Below, one piece after another: positions 12,403 to 22,278 of a stretch of 64,000 nt of DNA. Under the pieces are notes generated by a model. That model saw nothing but the letters and a program-made list of their open reading frames with translations, ran no database searches and had not been told where the DNA came from. The position numbers and the translations under genes were made by a program. Location: the NCBI RefSeq assembly GCF_003856495.1, contig NZ_CP034118.1, forward strand, positions 290,001 to 354,000, read 5' to 3'. This stretch comes from Staphylospora marina. GTDB lineage: Bacteria > Bacillota > Bacilli > Thermoactinomycetales > Thermoactinomycetaceae. Position 1 is the first letter of the stretch. Each line of letters begins with the position of its first letter.

Positions 12403-13787
12403 ACGAGGAGTGCGGAGTGTTCGGGGTGATCGGTCACCCCGACGCCGCCCTGCTCACCTATTACGGCCTGCACGCCCTTCAGCATCGGGGACAGGAAAGC
12501 GCGGGAATCGTTGCCACCAACGGAGAGAGGTTTTTCGTGCAGCGCGGGCTCGGTCTGGTGACGGAAGTGTTCAACAGCGAAAACCTGCAGAAGCTCAAAG
12601 GACACACCGCCATCGGCCATGTGCGTTACTCCACGGCCGGAGGAACGGGGCTGGCCAACGCCCAGCCGCTGGTGTTCAATTACGCCCGCGGAGAACTGGC
12701 CATCGCCACCAACGGCAATCTGGTCAATGCTTCCCGTCTCCGCCGGGAGCTGGAGGAGCAGGGGTCCATCTTCCAGACCACGACGGACACGGAGGTGTTC
12801 GCTCATCTCATCGCCCGGTCCCGGGCCGAAACGTTGGAGGAAGCGGTCAAGGAAGCCTTGCAGCGGGTCGTCGGGGCATACGCGCTGCTCATCATGACCA
12901 ACGATGAAGTGATCATCGCCGAAGATCCGCACGGACTCCGGCCGTTTGCCATGGCCAAGATGGGGGGCGGATGGGTTTTCTCTTCCGAAACCTGCGCCTT
13001 TGATGTGATCGGGGCCCAATTCGTCCGCGAAGTGGTTCCCGGTGAAATGATCATCTTCGACAAGAACGGCATGAGAACATCCCGCTTTGCCGAGAAACGG
13101 GAGCGCAGAACGTGTTCCTTTGAGTTCGTGTACTTTGCGCGGCCGGATTCCAACATCGCCGGCATCAACGTGCATGCCGCCCGGAAGCGGATGGGCAAGA
13201 TTCTGGCCCGGGAAGCGGCCGTGGAAGCCGACGTGGTGACGGGGGTGCCCGACTCCAGCATTTCGGCGGCGATCGGTTTCGCCGAAGAGACCGGCATTCC
13301 CTACGAACTGGGGCTGATCAAAAACCGCTACGTGGGCCGCACGTTCATCCAACCCAGTCAGGAACTGCGGGAGCAGGGCGTCAAAATGAAGCTGAGCGCC
13401 GTCAGCGGAGTCGTCTCCGGCAAACGGGTGGTCATGGTGGACGATTCGATCGTCCGGGGCACCACCAGCCGGCGGATCGTCAATCTGCTCCGGGAGGCGG
13501 GCGCCACCGAGGTGCATGTCCGCATCACCTCTCCGCCGGTGAAAAACCCCTGTTTCTATGGCATCGACACTCCGGACCGGGAAGAGCTGGTGGCATCCAG
13601 CAAAACCGTCGAAGAAATCCGCAAAGAGATCGGGGCGGATTCGCTGGCGTTCATCAGTACGGAAGGCATGCTGGAGGCGATCGGCCGCCCTTCCGCCGGA
13701 GAGGCGCGGTGGAATTGCCTGGCCTGTTTCACCGGGGAATATCCCACGGCCATTGAACAAGAAAAAGCGGGGAGGACAAGCCGATGA
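12366..13787 (+). CDS. purF: Amidophosphoribosyltransferase
   Basis: First committed step: PRPP plus glutamine gives phosphoribosylamine. 473 aa with a 15-residue propeptide, the mature N-terminal nucleophile being Cys16 (EECGVFGV). PRPP loop [13 protein letters not shown] is intact. Iron-sulfur cysteines are suggested by the C-terminal [13 protein letters not shown], as in the Bacillus enzyme. ATG 12366 was chosen for the GGGAGGAGG seven bases upstream, although the gene then overlaps purL. Four-base overlap with purM. Confidence 0.97.
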   Translation: MRDESIFDFDKLNEECGVFGVIGHPDAALLTYYGLHALQHRGQESAGIVATNGERFFVQRGLGLVTEVFNSENLQKLKGHTAIGHVRYSTAGGTGLANAQPLVFNYARGELAIATNGNLVNASRLRRELEEQGSIFQTTTDTEVFAHLIARSRAETLEEAVKEALQRVVGAYALLIMTNDEVIIAEDPHGLRPFAMAKMGGGWVFSSETCAFDVIGAQFVREVVPGEMIIFDKNGMRTSRFAEKRERRTCSFEFVYFARPDSNIAGINVHAARKRMGKILAREAAVEADVVTGVPDSSISAAIGFAEETGIPYELGLIKNRYVGRTFIQPSQELREQGVKMKLSAVSGVVSGKRVVMVDDSIVRGTTSRRIVNLLREAGATEVHVRITSPPVKNPCFYGIDTPDREELVASSKTVEEIRKEIGADSLAFISTEGMLEAIGRPSAGEARWNCLACFTGEYPTAIEQEKAGRTSR

Positions 13788-14821
13788 GTGACGCATACAA
13801 AGCGGCCGGTGTGGACATCGATGCGGGCAACGAAACGGTGGAGCGGATCCGCAAGCATGTCCGAAGAACCCTGCGCCCGGAAGTGATGGGAGGCATCGGC
13901 GGTTTCGGAGGTCTGTTCCGGCTCGGCGCCCGGAAAGACCCCGTGCTGGTCTCCTCCACCGACGGCGTGGGAACCAAGCTGAAAGTGGCGTTCCTGCTGG
14001 ACAAACACGACACGATCGGCATCGACTGCGTGGCCATGTGCGTGAACGATGTGGTGGTCCAGGGAGCCGAACCGCTGTTTTTCCTCGATTATTTGGCCGT
14101 CGGGAAATTGTCTCCCCGGCAGGCGGAAGAGATCGTCAAGGGCGTGGCCGAAGGTTGCGTGCAGGCGGGTTGCGCGTTGATCGGGGGAGAGACGGCGGAA
14201 ATGCCGGGCATGTACGCACCCGGGGAGTACGACGTCGCCGGATTCTGCGTGGGGGTCGCGGAGTCGGACCGGTTGATCACGGGAGAAACGATTCGCCCGG
14301 GAGACGTGCTGGTGGGTCTGGCTTCCAGCGGACTTCACTCCAACGGGTACTCCCTGGCCAGAAAGGTGCTGCTTCACGACGCCGGCCTGCCGCTTGACGC
14401 CAAGGTTCCCGGAACGGATCAAACATTGGGGGAAGCGCTTTTGACACCCACAAAGATTTACGTCAAATCGCTGCTTCACCTGATGAACGGTTTCGATGTC
14501 AGGGGAGCCGCCCACATCACCGGCGGCGGGTTGCCGGAGAACCTGCCCCGCATCCTGCCTGACGGATGTGCGGCGGTCATCGACAAAAACGCATGGGAAG
14601 TTCCGTCCATTTTCCGCTGGATCGCCGAAACGGGCGGGATTTCGGAGGCCGACATGTTCCGGACATTCAACATGGGAATCGGAATGGTGCTGGTGGTCCC
14701 GGGAGAAGAAGCCGATCAGGTCCGCCGGGAGGCCGAACGGCTCGGTGAGCGGGCCGTCATCCTCGGGGAAGTGGTTTCCGGTGACAAGGCGCTCTCGTTC
14801 CGGGGAGGGGCCGCCCGATGA
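13784..14821 (+). CDS. purM: Phosphoribosylaminoimidazole synthetase
   Basis: 345 aa AIR synthetase, converting FGAM to AIR. The family ATP region STDGVGTKL, the [18 protein letters not shown] segment, [11 protein letters not shown] and GLHSNGYSL are all present. ATG 13784 overlaps the purF stop and follows GGGGAGGACAAG. Ends in an ATGA overlap with purN. Confidence 0.97.
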   Translation: MSDAYKAAGVDIDAGNETVERIRKHVRRTLRPEVMGGIGGFGGLFRLGARKDPVLVSSTDGVGTKLKVAFLLDKHDTIGIDCVAMCVNDVVVQGAEPLFFLDYLAVGKLSPRQAEEIVKGVAEGCVQAGCALIGGETAEMPGMYAPGEYDVAGFCVGVAESDRLITGETIRPGDVLVGLASSGLHSNGYSLARKVLLHDAGLPLDAKVPGTDQTLGEALLTPTKIYVKSLLHLMNGFDVRGAAHITGGGLPENLPRILPDGCAAVIDKNAWEVPSIFRWIAETGGISEADMFRTFNMGIGMVLVVPGEEADQVRREAERLGERAVILGEVVSGDKALSFRGGAAR

Positions 14822-15414
14822 GCATCGCCGTGTTTGCATCCGGCAGCGGCAGCAACTTCGAGGAGTTGGTGCATCGCTCCCGCGAGGAAAACTGGCCGGA
14901 GCAGGTGACCCTGTTGGTTTGCGACAAGCCCGGAGCCGGCGTGTTGGAGCGTGCGGACCGGCTGGGAGTGCCCGCAAGGGTCTTCGAACCCAAATCGTAT
15001 CCGGACAAGGCGGCCTATGAACGGGATGTGCTGGCTCTCCTGACGGAACGGGGAATTCGCTGGGTGGTGCTGGCCGGATACATGCGGCTCGTCGGTCCCA
15101 CCCTTTTGAAGGCGTATCCCTGGAGAATCATCAATCTGCATCCGTCCCTTCTTCCGGCGTTCAAGGGAAAGCAAGCCATTGAACAGGCCTTTCATCATCC
15201 GGTGAAAATCTCCGGCGTGACGGTTCATTTCGTCGACGAAGGCTTGGACACCGGTCCGATCATCGATCAGTTGCCCGTCCGGATCGAGCCCGCGGATACG
15301 CTCGAACGCTTCGCGGAAAAGATCCACCGCGCGGAACATGAGTTGCTTCCCCGGACGGTGCGCAGATTGATCACCGGGGAAATCCCCTTGCCGGATCAGC
15401 CCGCCGATTTGTGA
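14818..15414 (+). CDS. purN: Phosphoribosylglycinamide formyltransferase
   Basis: 198 aa; transfers the formyl group from 10-formyl-THF to GAR. Seen: ASGSGSNFE near the N-terminus, [25 protein letters not shown] with catalytic Asn/His, and [14 protein letters not shown] with catalytic Asp. A 104-base gap with a fresh ribosome site follows before purH. Confidence 0.97.
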   Translation: MSIAVFASGSGSNFEELVHRSREENWPEQVTLLVCDKPGAGVLERADRLGVPARVFEPKSYPDKAAYERDVLALLTERGIRWVVLAGYMRLVGPTLLKAYPWRIINLHPSLLPAFKGKQAIEQAFHHPVKISGVTVHFVDEGLDTGPIIDQLPVRIEPADTLERFAEKIHRAEHELLPRTVRRLITGEIPLPDQPADL

Positions 15415-15518
15415 TCGGTGCTCTTGCCGGCGTTTCCGCGGTGCGGATGTCTGCCGCTGCGGAGGAATCCTTTGTTTTTCTGCCAGTGACGGACCATTTG
15501 CGGTCAAAGGAGGAAACG

Positions 15519-17054
15519 ATGTTGAAGTTGCGCGCGCTCCTCAGTGTTTCGGACAAAACCGGACTGGAAGATCTGGCCCGGGAACTCGCCCGTCTCGGGG
15601 TGGAGATTTTGTCCACCGGCGGCACCAAAAAGATGTTGGAAGCGGCCGGCATCCCCGTGACCGGGGTCAGTGACGTCACCGGATTTCCGGAAATCCTGGA
15701 CGGACGGGTGAAAACGTTGCATCCCGCCATTCACGGTGGTCTTCTGGCCGTTCGCGACAACGACCACCATGTACGGCAAATGGTGGAAAACGGAATCCGG
15801 CCGATCGATCTGGTCGTGGTCAATCTGTATCCGTTCAAGCAAACCATCGCCAAACCGGGCGTCAGCGTGGAAGAGGCCATCGAAAACATCGACATCGGCG
15901 GGCCGGCGATGATTCGCGCGGCGGCCAAGAACCACCGGTACGTCGCCGTCGTCACCGATCCGGCCGACTACGGTCCGGTCCTTGATGAATTGAGGAAACA
16001 CGGGACGGTTTCGGAGGAAACGAGACGCATGCTGGCGGCCAAAGCGTTCAGTCATACCGCCCATTATGACGCCATGATTTCGGGGTATCTGCGTGAACTG
16101 TCCGGCATCCAATTCCCCAAAGAGCTCGCCGTTCCCTTGGAGCTTCAACAGTCGCTCCGGTACGGCGAAAATCCGCATCAACGGGCGGCGTTTTATCGCG
16201 TTCCTCTTCCGGCACCGGGCACGCTCGCCGGTGCGCGTCAGCTGCACGGAAAGGAACTTTCCTTCAACAACATCAATGATGCTTCGGCGGCGCTGGAACT
16301 GGTCCGGGAATTTACGGAACCCGCGGTGGCGGTGATCAAGCACACCAATCCTTGCGGGGTGGCCGTCGGAGAAACGGTGGCGGACGCTTTCCGTCGGGCA
16401 CACGAAGCGGACCCCGTGTCCATCTTCGGCGGCATCGTGGCCGCCAACCGGCCGATTGACGCGGAAACGGCCGCATTGCTTCGCGAAATCTTTCTGGAAA
16501 TCGTGTTGGCTCCGTCTTTCAGTCCCGAAGCGTTGGAGATCCTTCAGACCAAAAAGAATCTCCGCCTGTTGGAAATCGGGGATCCCGCTCAGGGCGGCAG
16601 CTGGGAGTTCAAGTCCGTCAGCGGAGGCATGCTGATGCAGGAGTCGGACGGTGCACGCGTGCTCCGGGAAGATTGCCGGACGGTCACCGAGCGGACGCCG
16701 ACGGACGAAGAATGGGAGCAACTCCTGTTTGCCTGGAAAGTGGTGAAACACGTCAAGTCCAACGCCATCGTGCTCGCCCGGGACTTCCGCACGATCGGAG
16801 TGGGCGCCGGTCAGATGAACCGGGTCGGAGCCGCGGAGATCGCCATCCGGCAAGCGGGAGACGCCGCGAAAGGGGCGGTCATGGCCTCCGATGCGTTTTT
16901 CCCGATGAGCGACACGGTGCAGCGGGCGGCGGAAGCCGGAATCACCGCCATCATTCAGCCCGGCGGATCGATTCGCGACGAAGAGTCCGTCAGGGAAGCC
17001 AACCGGCACGGCATCGCGATGGTGTTTACCGGCATCCGTCATTTCAGACACTGA
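15519..17054 (+). CDS. purH: Bifunctional AICAR transformylase/IMP cyclohydrolase
   Basis: 511 aa; last two steps to IMP. N-terminal MGS-like cyclohydrolase domain ([43 protein letters not shown]) and C-terminal transformylase domain ([28 protein letters not shown]). ATG 15519 is preceded by AAAGGAGG; upstream extension of the frame to 15411 is not supported by family length. Confidence 0.97.
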   Translation: MLKLRALLSVSDKTGLEDLARELARLGVEILSTGGTKKMLEAAGIPVTGVSDVTGFPEILDGRVKTLHPAIHGGLLAVRDNDHHVRQMVENGIRPIDLVVVNLYPFKQTIAKPGVSVEEAIENIDIGGPAMIRAAAKNHRYVAVVTDPADYGPVLDELRKHGTVSEETRRMLAAKAFSHTAHYDAMISGYLRELSGIQFPKELAVPLELQQSLRYGENPHQRAAFYRVPLPAPGTLAGARQLHGKELSFNNINDASAALELVREFTEPAVAVIKHTNPCGVAVGETVADAFRRAHEADPVSIFGGIVAANRPIDAETAALLREIFLEIVLAPSFSPEALEILQTKKNLRLLEIGDPAQGGSWEFKSVSGGMLMQESDGARVLREDCRTVTERTPTDEEWEQLLFAWKVVKHVKSNAIVLARDFRTIGVGAGQMNRVGAAEIAIRQAGDAAKGAVMASDAFFPMSDTVQRAAEAGITAIIQPGGSIRDEESVREANRHGIAMVFTGIRHFRH

Positions 17055-17120
17055 GCGTGGCGTATCCCGAAACTCCTCCGGGGCGTATACTAGGGAAAAT
17101 GCTCTGGGAGGAGTTTGAAC

Positions 17121-17402
17121 GTGCGGATCTTGAGATGGACGGCAATTTGGATGATCGTGGCCATGTGTGTCACGGGGTTGATTGCATACATGATTTCCGA
17201 GAGCTTTGATCCGGGGATGTGGAAAGTTCAGATGCGTGCGGCGGGAGGGGTGTTTTTCCTGATCGCCCTGGTTGTCGGGGGAGTGCTGACCACGGAAAAG
17301 GCATTCCGGAACCGGCGACGCTGGTTTTACCGGGAAGACTGGTCGTTCATCTGTCTGCTGGTGACCGTCGGGCTGTTCGGGATCAGTCTGCTTCTCTCCT
17401 GA
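17121..17402 (+). CDS. Small membrane protein inside the pur operon
   Basis: 93 aa, three predicted membrane helices (about residues 5-27, 38-58, 73-92) with a charged RNRRRWFYRED loop between the second and third. Not recognised beyond this. GTG 17121 has GGGAGGAG seven bases upstream; a TTG at 17115 would be too close. It sits between purH and purD, 66 bases after purH and 38 before purD, so it is probably cotranscribed. A TATACT at 17086-17091 could give it a promoter of its own, but no good -35 is visible. A purine-related transport or unrelated role cannot be decided from sequence. Confidence 0.75.
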   Translation: MRILRWTAIWMIVAMCVTGLIAYMISESFDPGMWKVQMRAAGGVFFLIALVVGGVLTTEKAFRNRRRWFYREDWSFICLLVTVGLFGISLLLS

Positions 17403-17440
17403 CTCGCCACCGGATCGAAGCCGGAGCGGGAGGGACAAAC

Positions 17441-18709
17441 GTGCGGGTACTGGTGGTCGGCGGTGGCGGGCGTGAACACGCCATCGTCTGGAAACTGGCG
17501 CAAAGTCCGGACGTGGAGAAAATCTGGTGTGCTCCGGGGAACGGAGGCATTGCGGAGCTGGCCGAGTGCGTGCCGATTCAGGCCCATGACGTGGAAGCTC
17601 TTCTGGAATTTGCGCTGGAACGGAACGTGGACCTGACGGTGGTCGGACCGGAAGATCCTTTGATGCGCGGAATCGTCAACCGGTTCCAAGAACATGGACT
17701 TCATATTTTCGGTCCCACGGCGGAGGGGGCGAAAATCGAAGGAAGCAAGCGGTTCGCCAAGGAATTGATGCAAAAATACGGCATTCCCACGGCAAAATTC
17801 CGCGTGTTTTCAGATGCGGATGAGGCCAAGGCGTATCTTCGGGAGCAGGGAGTGCCGATCGTCGTCAAGGCGGACGGACTGGCTGCCGGCAAGGGGGTCG
17901 TCGTGGCGCGCACGATGGAAGAAGCCGAGCGCGCGGTGGAAGATGCCATGGTGCGAAAGGTGTTCGGCGAAGCGGGCGCGGAAGTGGTCATCGAGGAATG
18001 TCTCGAGGGCCAGGAACTTTCACTGATGGCCTTTTTCGACGGACACCGCGTGGTTCCGATGGTGCCCGCCCAGGACCACAAGCCGGTGTTCGACGGGGAC
18101 CGGGGGCCCAACACCGGCGGCATGGGAACATACTCTCCCGTCCCGCAGATTCCCGAAGACGTGATCAGACGGGCCGAAGAAGAAATCCTTCGTCCCATGC
18201 AGCACGTCTTCGAGAGCGAAGGCATATTGTATCGCGGCGTGCTTTACGCCGGGCTGATGTGGACCGCCGACGGTCCCAAAGTGATCGAATTCAACGCTCG
18301 GTTCGGAGATCCGGAAACCCAGGTGGTCCTGCCCAGACTGGACGGGGATTTGGCACGCATTTTGCTCGATGTGTCGACCGGTCGTCTCCGTCCGGACGAT
18401 GTGAAATGGAAGTCGGAAGCGGCCGTGTGTGTGGTCATGGCCGCAGGAGGATATCCCGGCCCCGTTGAAAAAGGCCGGGTCATCGAAGGCCTGCCGGCGG
18501 CCGAACGACCGGACGTGATCGTGTTTCACGCCGGAACGGCCCGTGAGAACGGACAATTGGTCACCGCCGGAGGGCGGGTGCTCGGCGTGACCGCGCTGGG
18601 GTCCGGGCTGAGGGAAGCCAGAGACAAAGCGTACGAAACGGTCCGCTCCATCCGGTTTGCCGGCGCCCATTACCGGTCCGACATCGCCTTCCGCGCATTG
18701 GAAACATAA
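17441..18709 (+). CDS. purD: Phosphoribosylamine-glycine ligase
   Basis: 422-aa ATP-grasp GAR synthetase, second step of the pathway. Seen: VLVVGGGGREHAIVWKL at the start, GPEDPL, VKADGLAAGKGVVVA, DHKPVFDGDRGPNTGGMGTYSP and EFNARFGDPETQ. GTG 17441 follows GGGAGGGAC. Last gene of the operon, with hairpins directly after it. Confidence 0.97.
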   Translation: MRVLVVGGGGREHAIVWKLAQSPDVEKIWCAPGNGGIAELAECVPIQAHDVEALLEFALERNVDLTVVGPEDPLMRGIVNRFQEHGLHIFGPTAEGAKIEGSKRFAKELMQKYGIPTAKFRVFSDADEAKAYLREQGVPIVVKADGLAAGKGVVVARTMEEAERAVEDAMVRKVFGEAGAEVVIEECLEGQELSLMAFFDGHRVVPMVPAQDHKPVFDGDRGPNTGGMGTYSPVPQIPEDVIRRAEEEILRPMQHVFESEGILYRGVLYAGLMWTADGPKVIEFNARFGDPETQVVLPRLDGDLARILLDVSTGRLRPDDVKWKSEAAVCVVMAAGGYPGPVEKGRVIEGLPAAERPDVIVFHAGTARENGQLVTAGGRVLGVTALGSGLREARDKAYETVRSIRFAGAHYRSDIAFRALET

Positions 18710-18736
18710 AAAAACGAGCCGTTCTCGGGGCTCGTT
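18708..18736 (-). terminator. Terminator of the minus-strand 70-aa gene
   Basis: ACGAGCC (18714-18720) pairs with GGCTCGT (18729-18735). The A run at 18707-18714 is a T run on the minus strand, so it terminates transcription coming from 19019. Confidence 0.75.
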
Positions 18737-18774
18737 GCCTGTGTGGAATCCGGTCCAGCCGGAGGTATGTTCGG

Positions 18775-18808
18775 GGCTCCCCCTGAAATGGAGGCGGGAG
18801 CCTTTTTT
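18775..18808 (+). terminator. Terminator of the pur operon
   Basis: GGCTCCC (18775-18781) pairs with GGGAGCC (18796-18802), followed by TTTTTT. Located 66 bases after purD and overlapping the 3' end of the convergent gene. Confidence 0.8.
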
Positions 18809-19019
18809 ATCCGATTTTCGTGGTCTCTTTTTCCCCCTGAATGCTGATGCCGTTGACCGGAACCTTGAACCACCAGCCCCCCTGAGTCTTCTTGATCGGT
18901 TGATATCCTGCTTTTTTCAGCGAGCGGGCCACGGTCCAGCTTGCGGTGTACACGGTTGCCATGTTGGTCGACTCATCGAACTGGATCACGGTTTCTTTTT
19001 CCATGTCGCTGAGAGACAT
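18807..19019 (-). CDS. Small hypothetical protein, 70 aa
   Basis: Minus-strand gene convergent with the pur operon. ATG at 19019 has AAGGAGTG about nine bases upstream, and a terminator follows, so I take it as real. The protein is soluble and mixed alpha/beta: an N-terminal acidic segment, an ARSLKKAGY stretch like an amphipathic helix, then the basic/aromatic GGWWFKVPVNGISI. I do not recognise a family. No membrane segment or signal peptide. Confidence 0.75.
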   Translation of the reverse strand: MSLSDMEKETVIQFDESTNMATVYTASWTVARSLKKAGYQPIKKTQGGWWFKVPVNGISIQGEKETTKIG

Positions 19020-19564
19020 ACCAGATCACACTCCTTGAGTGGTTTGGGATCCCGATCGTCTGTTCGCCTTCCCCTTCATTGTACCCATGTCATACCCGAT
19101 TTTCCACATCCAAAACACCCAAAGGTTTGTACTTTTTTTCGACACGAACTTACACAATGTCCTGCTTTTCTTGAGAAAAAATGACGAAAATTGTATGTGA
19201 TCTTTTTTCGCGTTCGCGATGAAGGAATTTGTGTGTTAAACTGAAAGATGTAATTCCTTGAAAACGGGGGCTTTTTCGTGTGTTCGACGAGATCCTTCAA
19301 CGTCGGACGGACACAACGTTTGAACGGATTTTGCGGTCCCGGGTGGCCGGTTGGCACGGTCCGGGACGGGATTCGTCATCCATTCGCCTCCTCGCAAACC
19401 CCTGAAAATGTCGACGATTGCGATTGTTTCCTGCAAACGATCGGCGTGGGGTGTCGCCTCGGGTGCCGTGGTCAGGGTGAAATGTCGAAGCAGGTTTCAA
19501 AAGACGAAATAGTCTGAAAAATATGCGTTACTGCTTTGTCTCCTCATCTTGGAAATTATTATAC
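19020..19564 (+). other. Unassigned intergenic stretch
   Basis: No supported protein gene. A GTG frame at 19278-19517 (79 codons, Cys-rich end) has only a weak GGGGG upstream and no family look. Elements seen: an AAGGAATT...AATTCCTT inverted repeat (about 19222-19259) and a GTCCCGG/CCGGGAC inverted repeat (about 19344-19368). A structured RNA is possible but unproven. Confidence 0.4.
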
Positions 19565-19591
19565 AAAAAAGTCTCTGCCCAGGCAAGAGAT
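19564..19591 (-). terminator. Terminator of the DUF2892-like gene
   Basis: On the minus strand TCTCTTGCC and GGCAGAGA form a stem followed by a run of Ts (A run at 19564-19570 on the plus strand). It lies about 85-110 bases downstream of the stop codon. Confidence 0.7.
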
Positions 19592-19676
19592 TTGTTCGGA
19601 TGTTTTTGTATTTTTATTGCCAACCCTTTTTGTCGATTTTTTGTATGTTTGAAGAATAGTTTCATTTGTTTTTTAT

Positions 19677-19976
19677 TCATTCTGAAGGGTGTTTGAGATA
19701 ATTCGACTTTGACTTTTCCATGGTGGAACGCTCCCTTGAAAGCCAATGTTCGGGAGATTTCACGACCCATATCCGCGTCTTTTGGGTTTTGATTCCCAGA
19801 AGATCGAGAATCGGACAGTAACGGGTGATTCCTTCCACCACTTTCATTCCGAAAAAAACGGCGAGCAACCACGGAAAGCGTCGGCCCGTGCGGGTTGCGC
19901 ACCAGATGAGGCCGGCCGTGCCGACGAAGATCCGGATCAAGGCATCCACCGTTCCGACATTTTTTTTCACCGACAT
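19677..19976 (-). CDS. DUF2892-like small inner-membrane protein
   Basis: 99 aa. The N-terminal MSVKKNVGTVDALIRIFVG, two hydrophobic stretches (about residues 14-25 and 33-44) and CPILDLLGI are the hallmark of the YgaP-type DUF2892 family, small membrane proteins often found near rhodanese or sulfur genes. Start at 19976 chosen for AAGGAG nine bases upstream; the frame runs further up without support. The C-terminal ~35 residues are hydrophilic and longer than usual. No rhodanese gene is adjacent. Confidence 0.8.
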   Translation of the reverse strand: MSVKKNVGTVDALIRIFVGTAGLIWCATRTGRRFPWLLAVFFGMKVVEGITRYCPILDLLGIKTQKTRIWVVKSPEHWLSRERSTMEKSKSNYLKHPSE

Positions 19977-20129
19977 CTCGGGTACTCCTTTCGGGAGGAT
20001 GTCGAAATTCCGGGCGTTCTGCCGTTCTGCTCTCCCGGTCGACGGTTCCTCCGGAATGATTGAAGCCGACCATAGTATGGGAAGAAGAATCACGGATTAT
20101 GCTTTCGAAAAAGGCGGGAGGATCTGGAT

Positions 20130-21887
20130 ATGAGAGGCATGCTTGCACGCGAAGACCAACACGTCTTGCTGGAAACCGCCATGGGAAGAAGACGGCCGTC
20201 TTTGATCCTTCGCGGCGGACGGGTTCTCAACGTGTTCACGGGGAGGTTGGAGCGAAAGGACGTTGCTCTGGCCGGAAAGCGCATCGCCTGGGTGGGTGAC
20301 CTGTCCGCAGGGGGGCTGATGACGGACGGTGACGTCCCCGTTCTGGACGTGGAAAACAGGGTCCTGGTCCCCGGGTACATCGAGCCGCACGCGCACCCGT
20401 TTCAGCTGTACAATCCGGTATCCCTGGCGGAAAAAGCGGCTTCGCTCGGGACCACCACGCTGATCCACGACAACATGTTCTTTTTCAACGTGCTGGAGCT
20501 GGACGAGTTGCGGAGCATGATCGACCGGCTCGCTGACTCTCCGGTGAAACATTTTTGGTGGGCCAGATGGGATGCCCAGACCCTGCTCACGGACGGACGG
20601 GAACGGTTGTATGAGAGCGGGCGGGTCCGGGAAATGATGAGTCATCCCCGGGTGCTGCAGGCGGGGGAGTTGACGGACTGGCTTCCGCTGCTCGCCGGTG
20701 ATCCCGTCATGAACGAATGGGTCGTGGAATCGAGGGCTCTGGGACTTCGGGTGGAAGGGCATGCTCCGGGCGCCTCGTTCCGGACGTTGTCCAGATTGGC
20801 CGCAGCCGGGGTGACCGCGGACCATGAGAGCATTTCCGCGGAGGAAGTGTGGCGAAGACTGGAGCTGGGATACTGGGTGACTTTGCGCCACAGCTCGATC
20901 CGTCCGGATCTTCCGGTGCTTCTGGAAGGATTGCTGAACGAAGATCATGTGCCCTGGCACCGCATCATGATGACCACCGATGGTCCGACTCCGCTGTATT
21001 TCAAAGAGGGGTTCACGGATTACCTGCTCAAAACCGCCATGGAAAGCGGGCTGGATCCGGTGACCGCTTACCGGCTGGTCACCATCAATCCCGCCGTTTA
21101 TTTCCGCCTCGACGATCATTTGGGAGCGATTGCGCCGGGACGGGTGGCGGACATCAACGTTCTCCGGGACTTGACGGATCCGACTCCCGTCCATGTCATC
21201 GCCGACGGACGAATCATTGCCGAGAGCGGCTCCATGACGGAACGACTGGATGACTCCGTCCTGATGCTTTCACCGGCCAAAGGGAAGCCGGAAAAGATCG
21301 GGTTTCGTCCGGACGATTTTTCCTGGCCGGAAGGGGATGTTGAGGATCTTCCCGTGATGAATCTGATCAATCCGGTCATCACTCGCCTGACCATGGAACC
21401 CGTTTCCAGGGCCGTCTCTTCATCCGGGGACGATTTGCTGATGGCGTGTTTGGCGGACCGGGGGGGAGAATGGATCACGCAAGGGTATCTGAGGGGACTC
21501 GGCAGGAACGTGGACGGATTGGCCAGCACGTATACCGGTTCGGGCGACCTTCTGGTGATCGGCCGGGACCCGCGGGCCATGGCGGAAGCGGCCAACCGGG
21601 CGGTGAAAGAGGGGGGCATCGTCTGGATTCAGGATGACGAGGAAGTGTTCCGCCTCCCGTTGCCTCTCATGGGAATGATGAGTCCCGAACCGTTGGACGG
21701 GCTGGTGCGGAGCCTGGAACCGCTTGTGGAGCGTCTCCGGGAACACGGCCATGCGTTTGATGATCCGATATACACCTTCCTGTTTTTGTCATCCACCCAC
21801 TTGCCGCAAGTGAGATTGACGCAGGCGGGCATTTTCCGGGTGAAGGACAAAACCGTCCTGGTCCCCTCGCGGAGAAGACGGAGATGA
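20130..21887 (+). CDS. Adenine deaminase family amidohydrolase (YerA-like)
   Basis: 585-aa metal-dependent amidohydrolase of the adenine deaminase type, expected to convert adenine to hypoxanthine and feed purine salvage. Seen: LILRGGRVLNVFTG, metal ligands in GYIEPHAHPFQ, EGHAPG, TADHES and TTDGPTP, then the C-terminal beta-domain with NLINPVITR. In B. subtilis the related yerA lies just downstream of purD, and this gene is in the equivalent place. ATG 20130 follows GGGAGGA. Substrate is inferred from family and position; some YerA-type proteins lack proven adenine deaminase activity. Confidence 0.85.
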   Translation: MRGMLAREDQHVLLETAMGRRRPSLILRGGRVLNVFTGRLERKDVALAGKRIAWVGDLSAGGLMTDGDVPVLDVENRVLVPGYIEPHAHPFQLYNPVSLAEKAASLGTTTLIHDNMFFFNVLELDELRSMIDRLADSPVKHFWWARWDAQTLLTDGRERLYESGRVREMMSHPRVLQAGELTDWLPLLAGDPVMNEWVVESRALGLRVEGHAPGASFRTLSRLAAAGVTADHESISAEEVWRRLELGYWVTLRHSSIRPDLPVLLEGLLNEDHVPWHRIMMTTDGPTPLYFKEGFTDYLLKTAMESGLDPVTAYRLVTINPAVYFRLDDHLGAIAPGRVADINVLRDLTDPTPVHVIADGRIIAESGSMTERLDDSVLMLSPAKGKPEKIGFRPDDFSWPEGDVEDLPVMNLINPVITRLTMEPVSRAVSSSGDDLLMACLADRGGEWITQGYLRGLGRNVDGLASTYTGSGDLLVIGRDPRAMAEAANRAVKEGGIVWIQDDEEVFRLPLPLMGMMSPEPLDGLVRSLEPLVERLREHGHAFDDPIYTFLFLSSTHLPQVRLTQAGIFRVKDKTVLVPSRRRRR

Positions 21888-22278
21888 GGAGAAAAAGCGC
21901 ACTTCGGCGTTCCTGTTTCCGGCCGGGGACATGATGAAAACGGCACGGATTCAAGCTCGGCATTGCCCCACACTTCTGACATTTGATTGTTTTTCGGGCA
22001 TCGGATATCATATTTTTGATGACGGGGTCGGACCGGGACCGGCGTTTTTCCGGACGGATTCGACCCTCCGTTTTTGAATCCGGTCTTCCTGTGATTCCCA
22101 TGTTCCGATTGAAACGGATCACGGTGCGGGTCGTGGGAGAAGGGTTTCGACCGGTCGTCTGGAATATGTACCAGTATTTGAACCAACATTAGGGAAGACA
22201 GGAAGGTCCCTGCCATCAGGCGCGCGCGGCCGGAATTCTTCCCGCTGTTTTTGATATCAAATGACCGGAGTTTTTCAC
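21888..22278 (+). other. Intergenic region with a possible 30-codon frame
   Basis: Mostly featureless. A frame at 22100-22192 encodes a basic 30-residue peptide rich in Arg/Val/Tyr but has no ribosome site. GGGAAGA (22193-22199) and TTCTTCCC with a later TTTTT (to 22255) could be a weak terminator for the deaminase gene. Confidence 0.4.

Noticed and set aside
19278-19517. Possible 79-codon plus-strand gene
   Set aside because: Only GGGGG upstream of a GTG, no known motif; listed as unexplained noncoding instead.
22100-22192. Possible 30-codon basic peptide
   Set aside because: No ribosome site and no terminator of its own; too short to support without conservation data.
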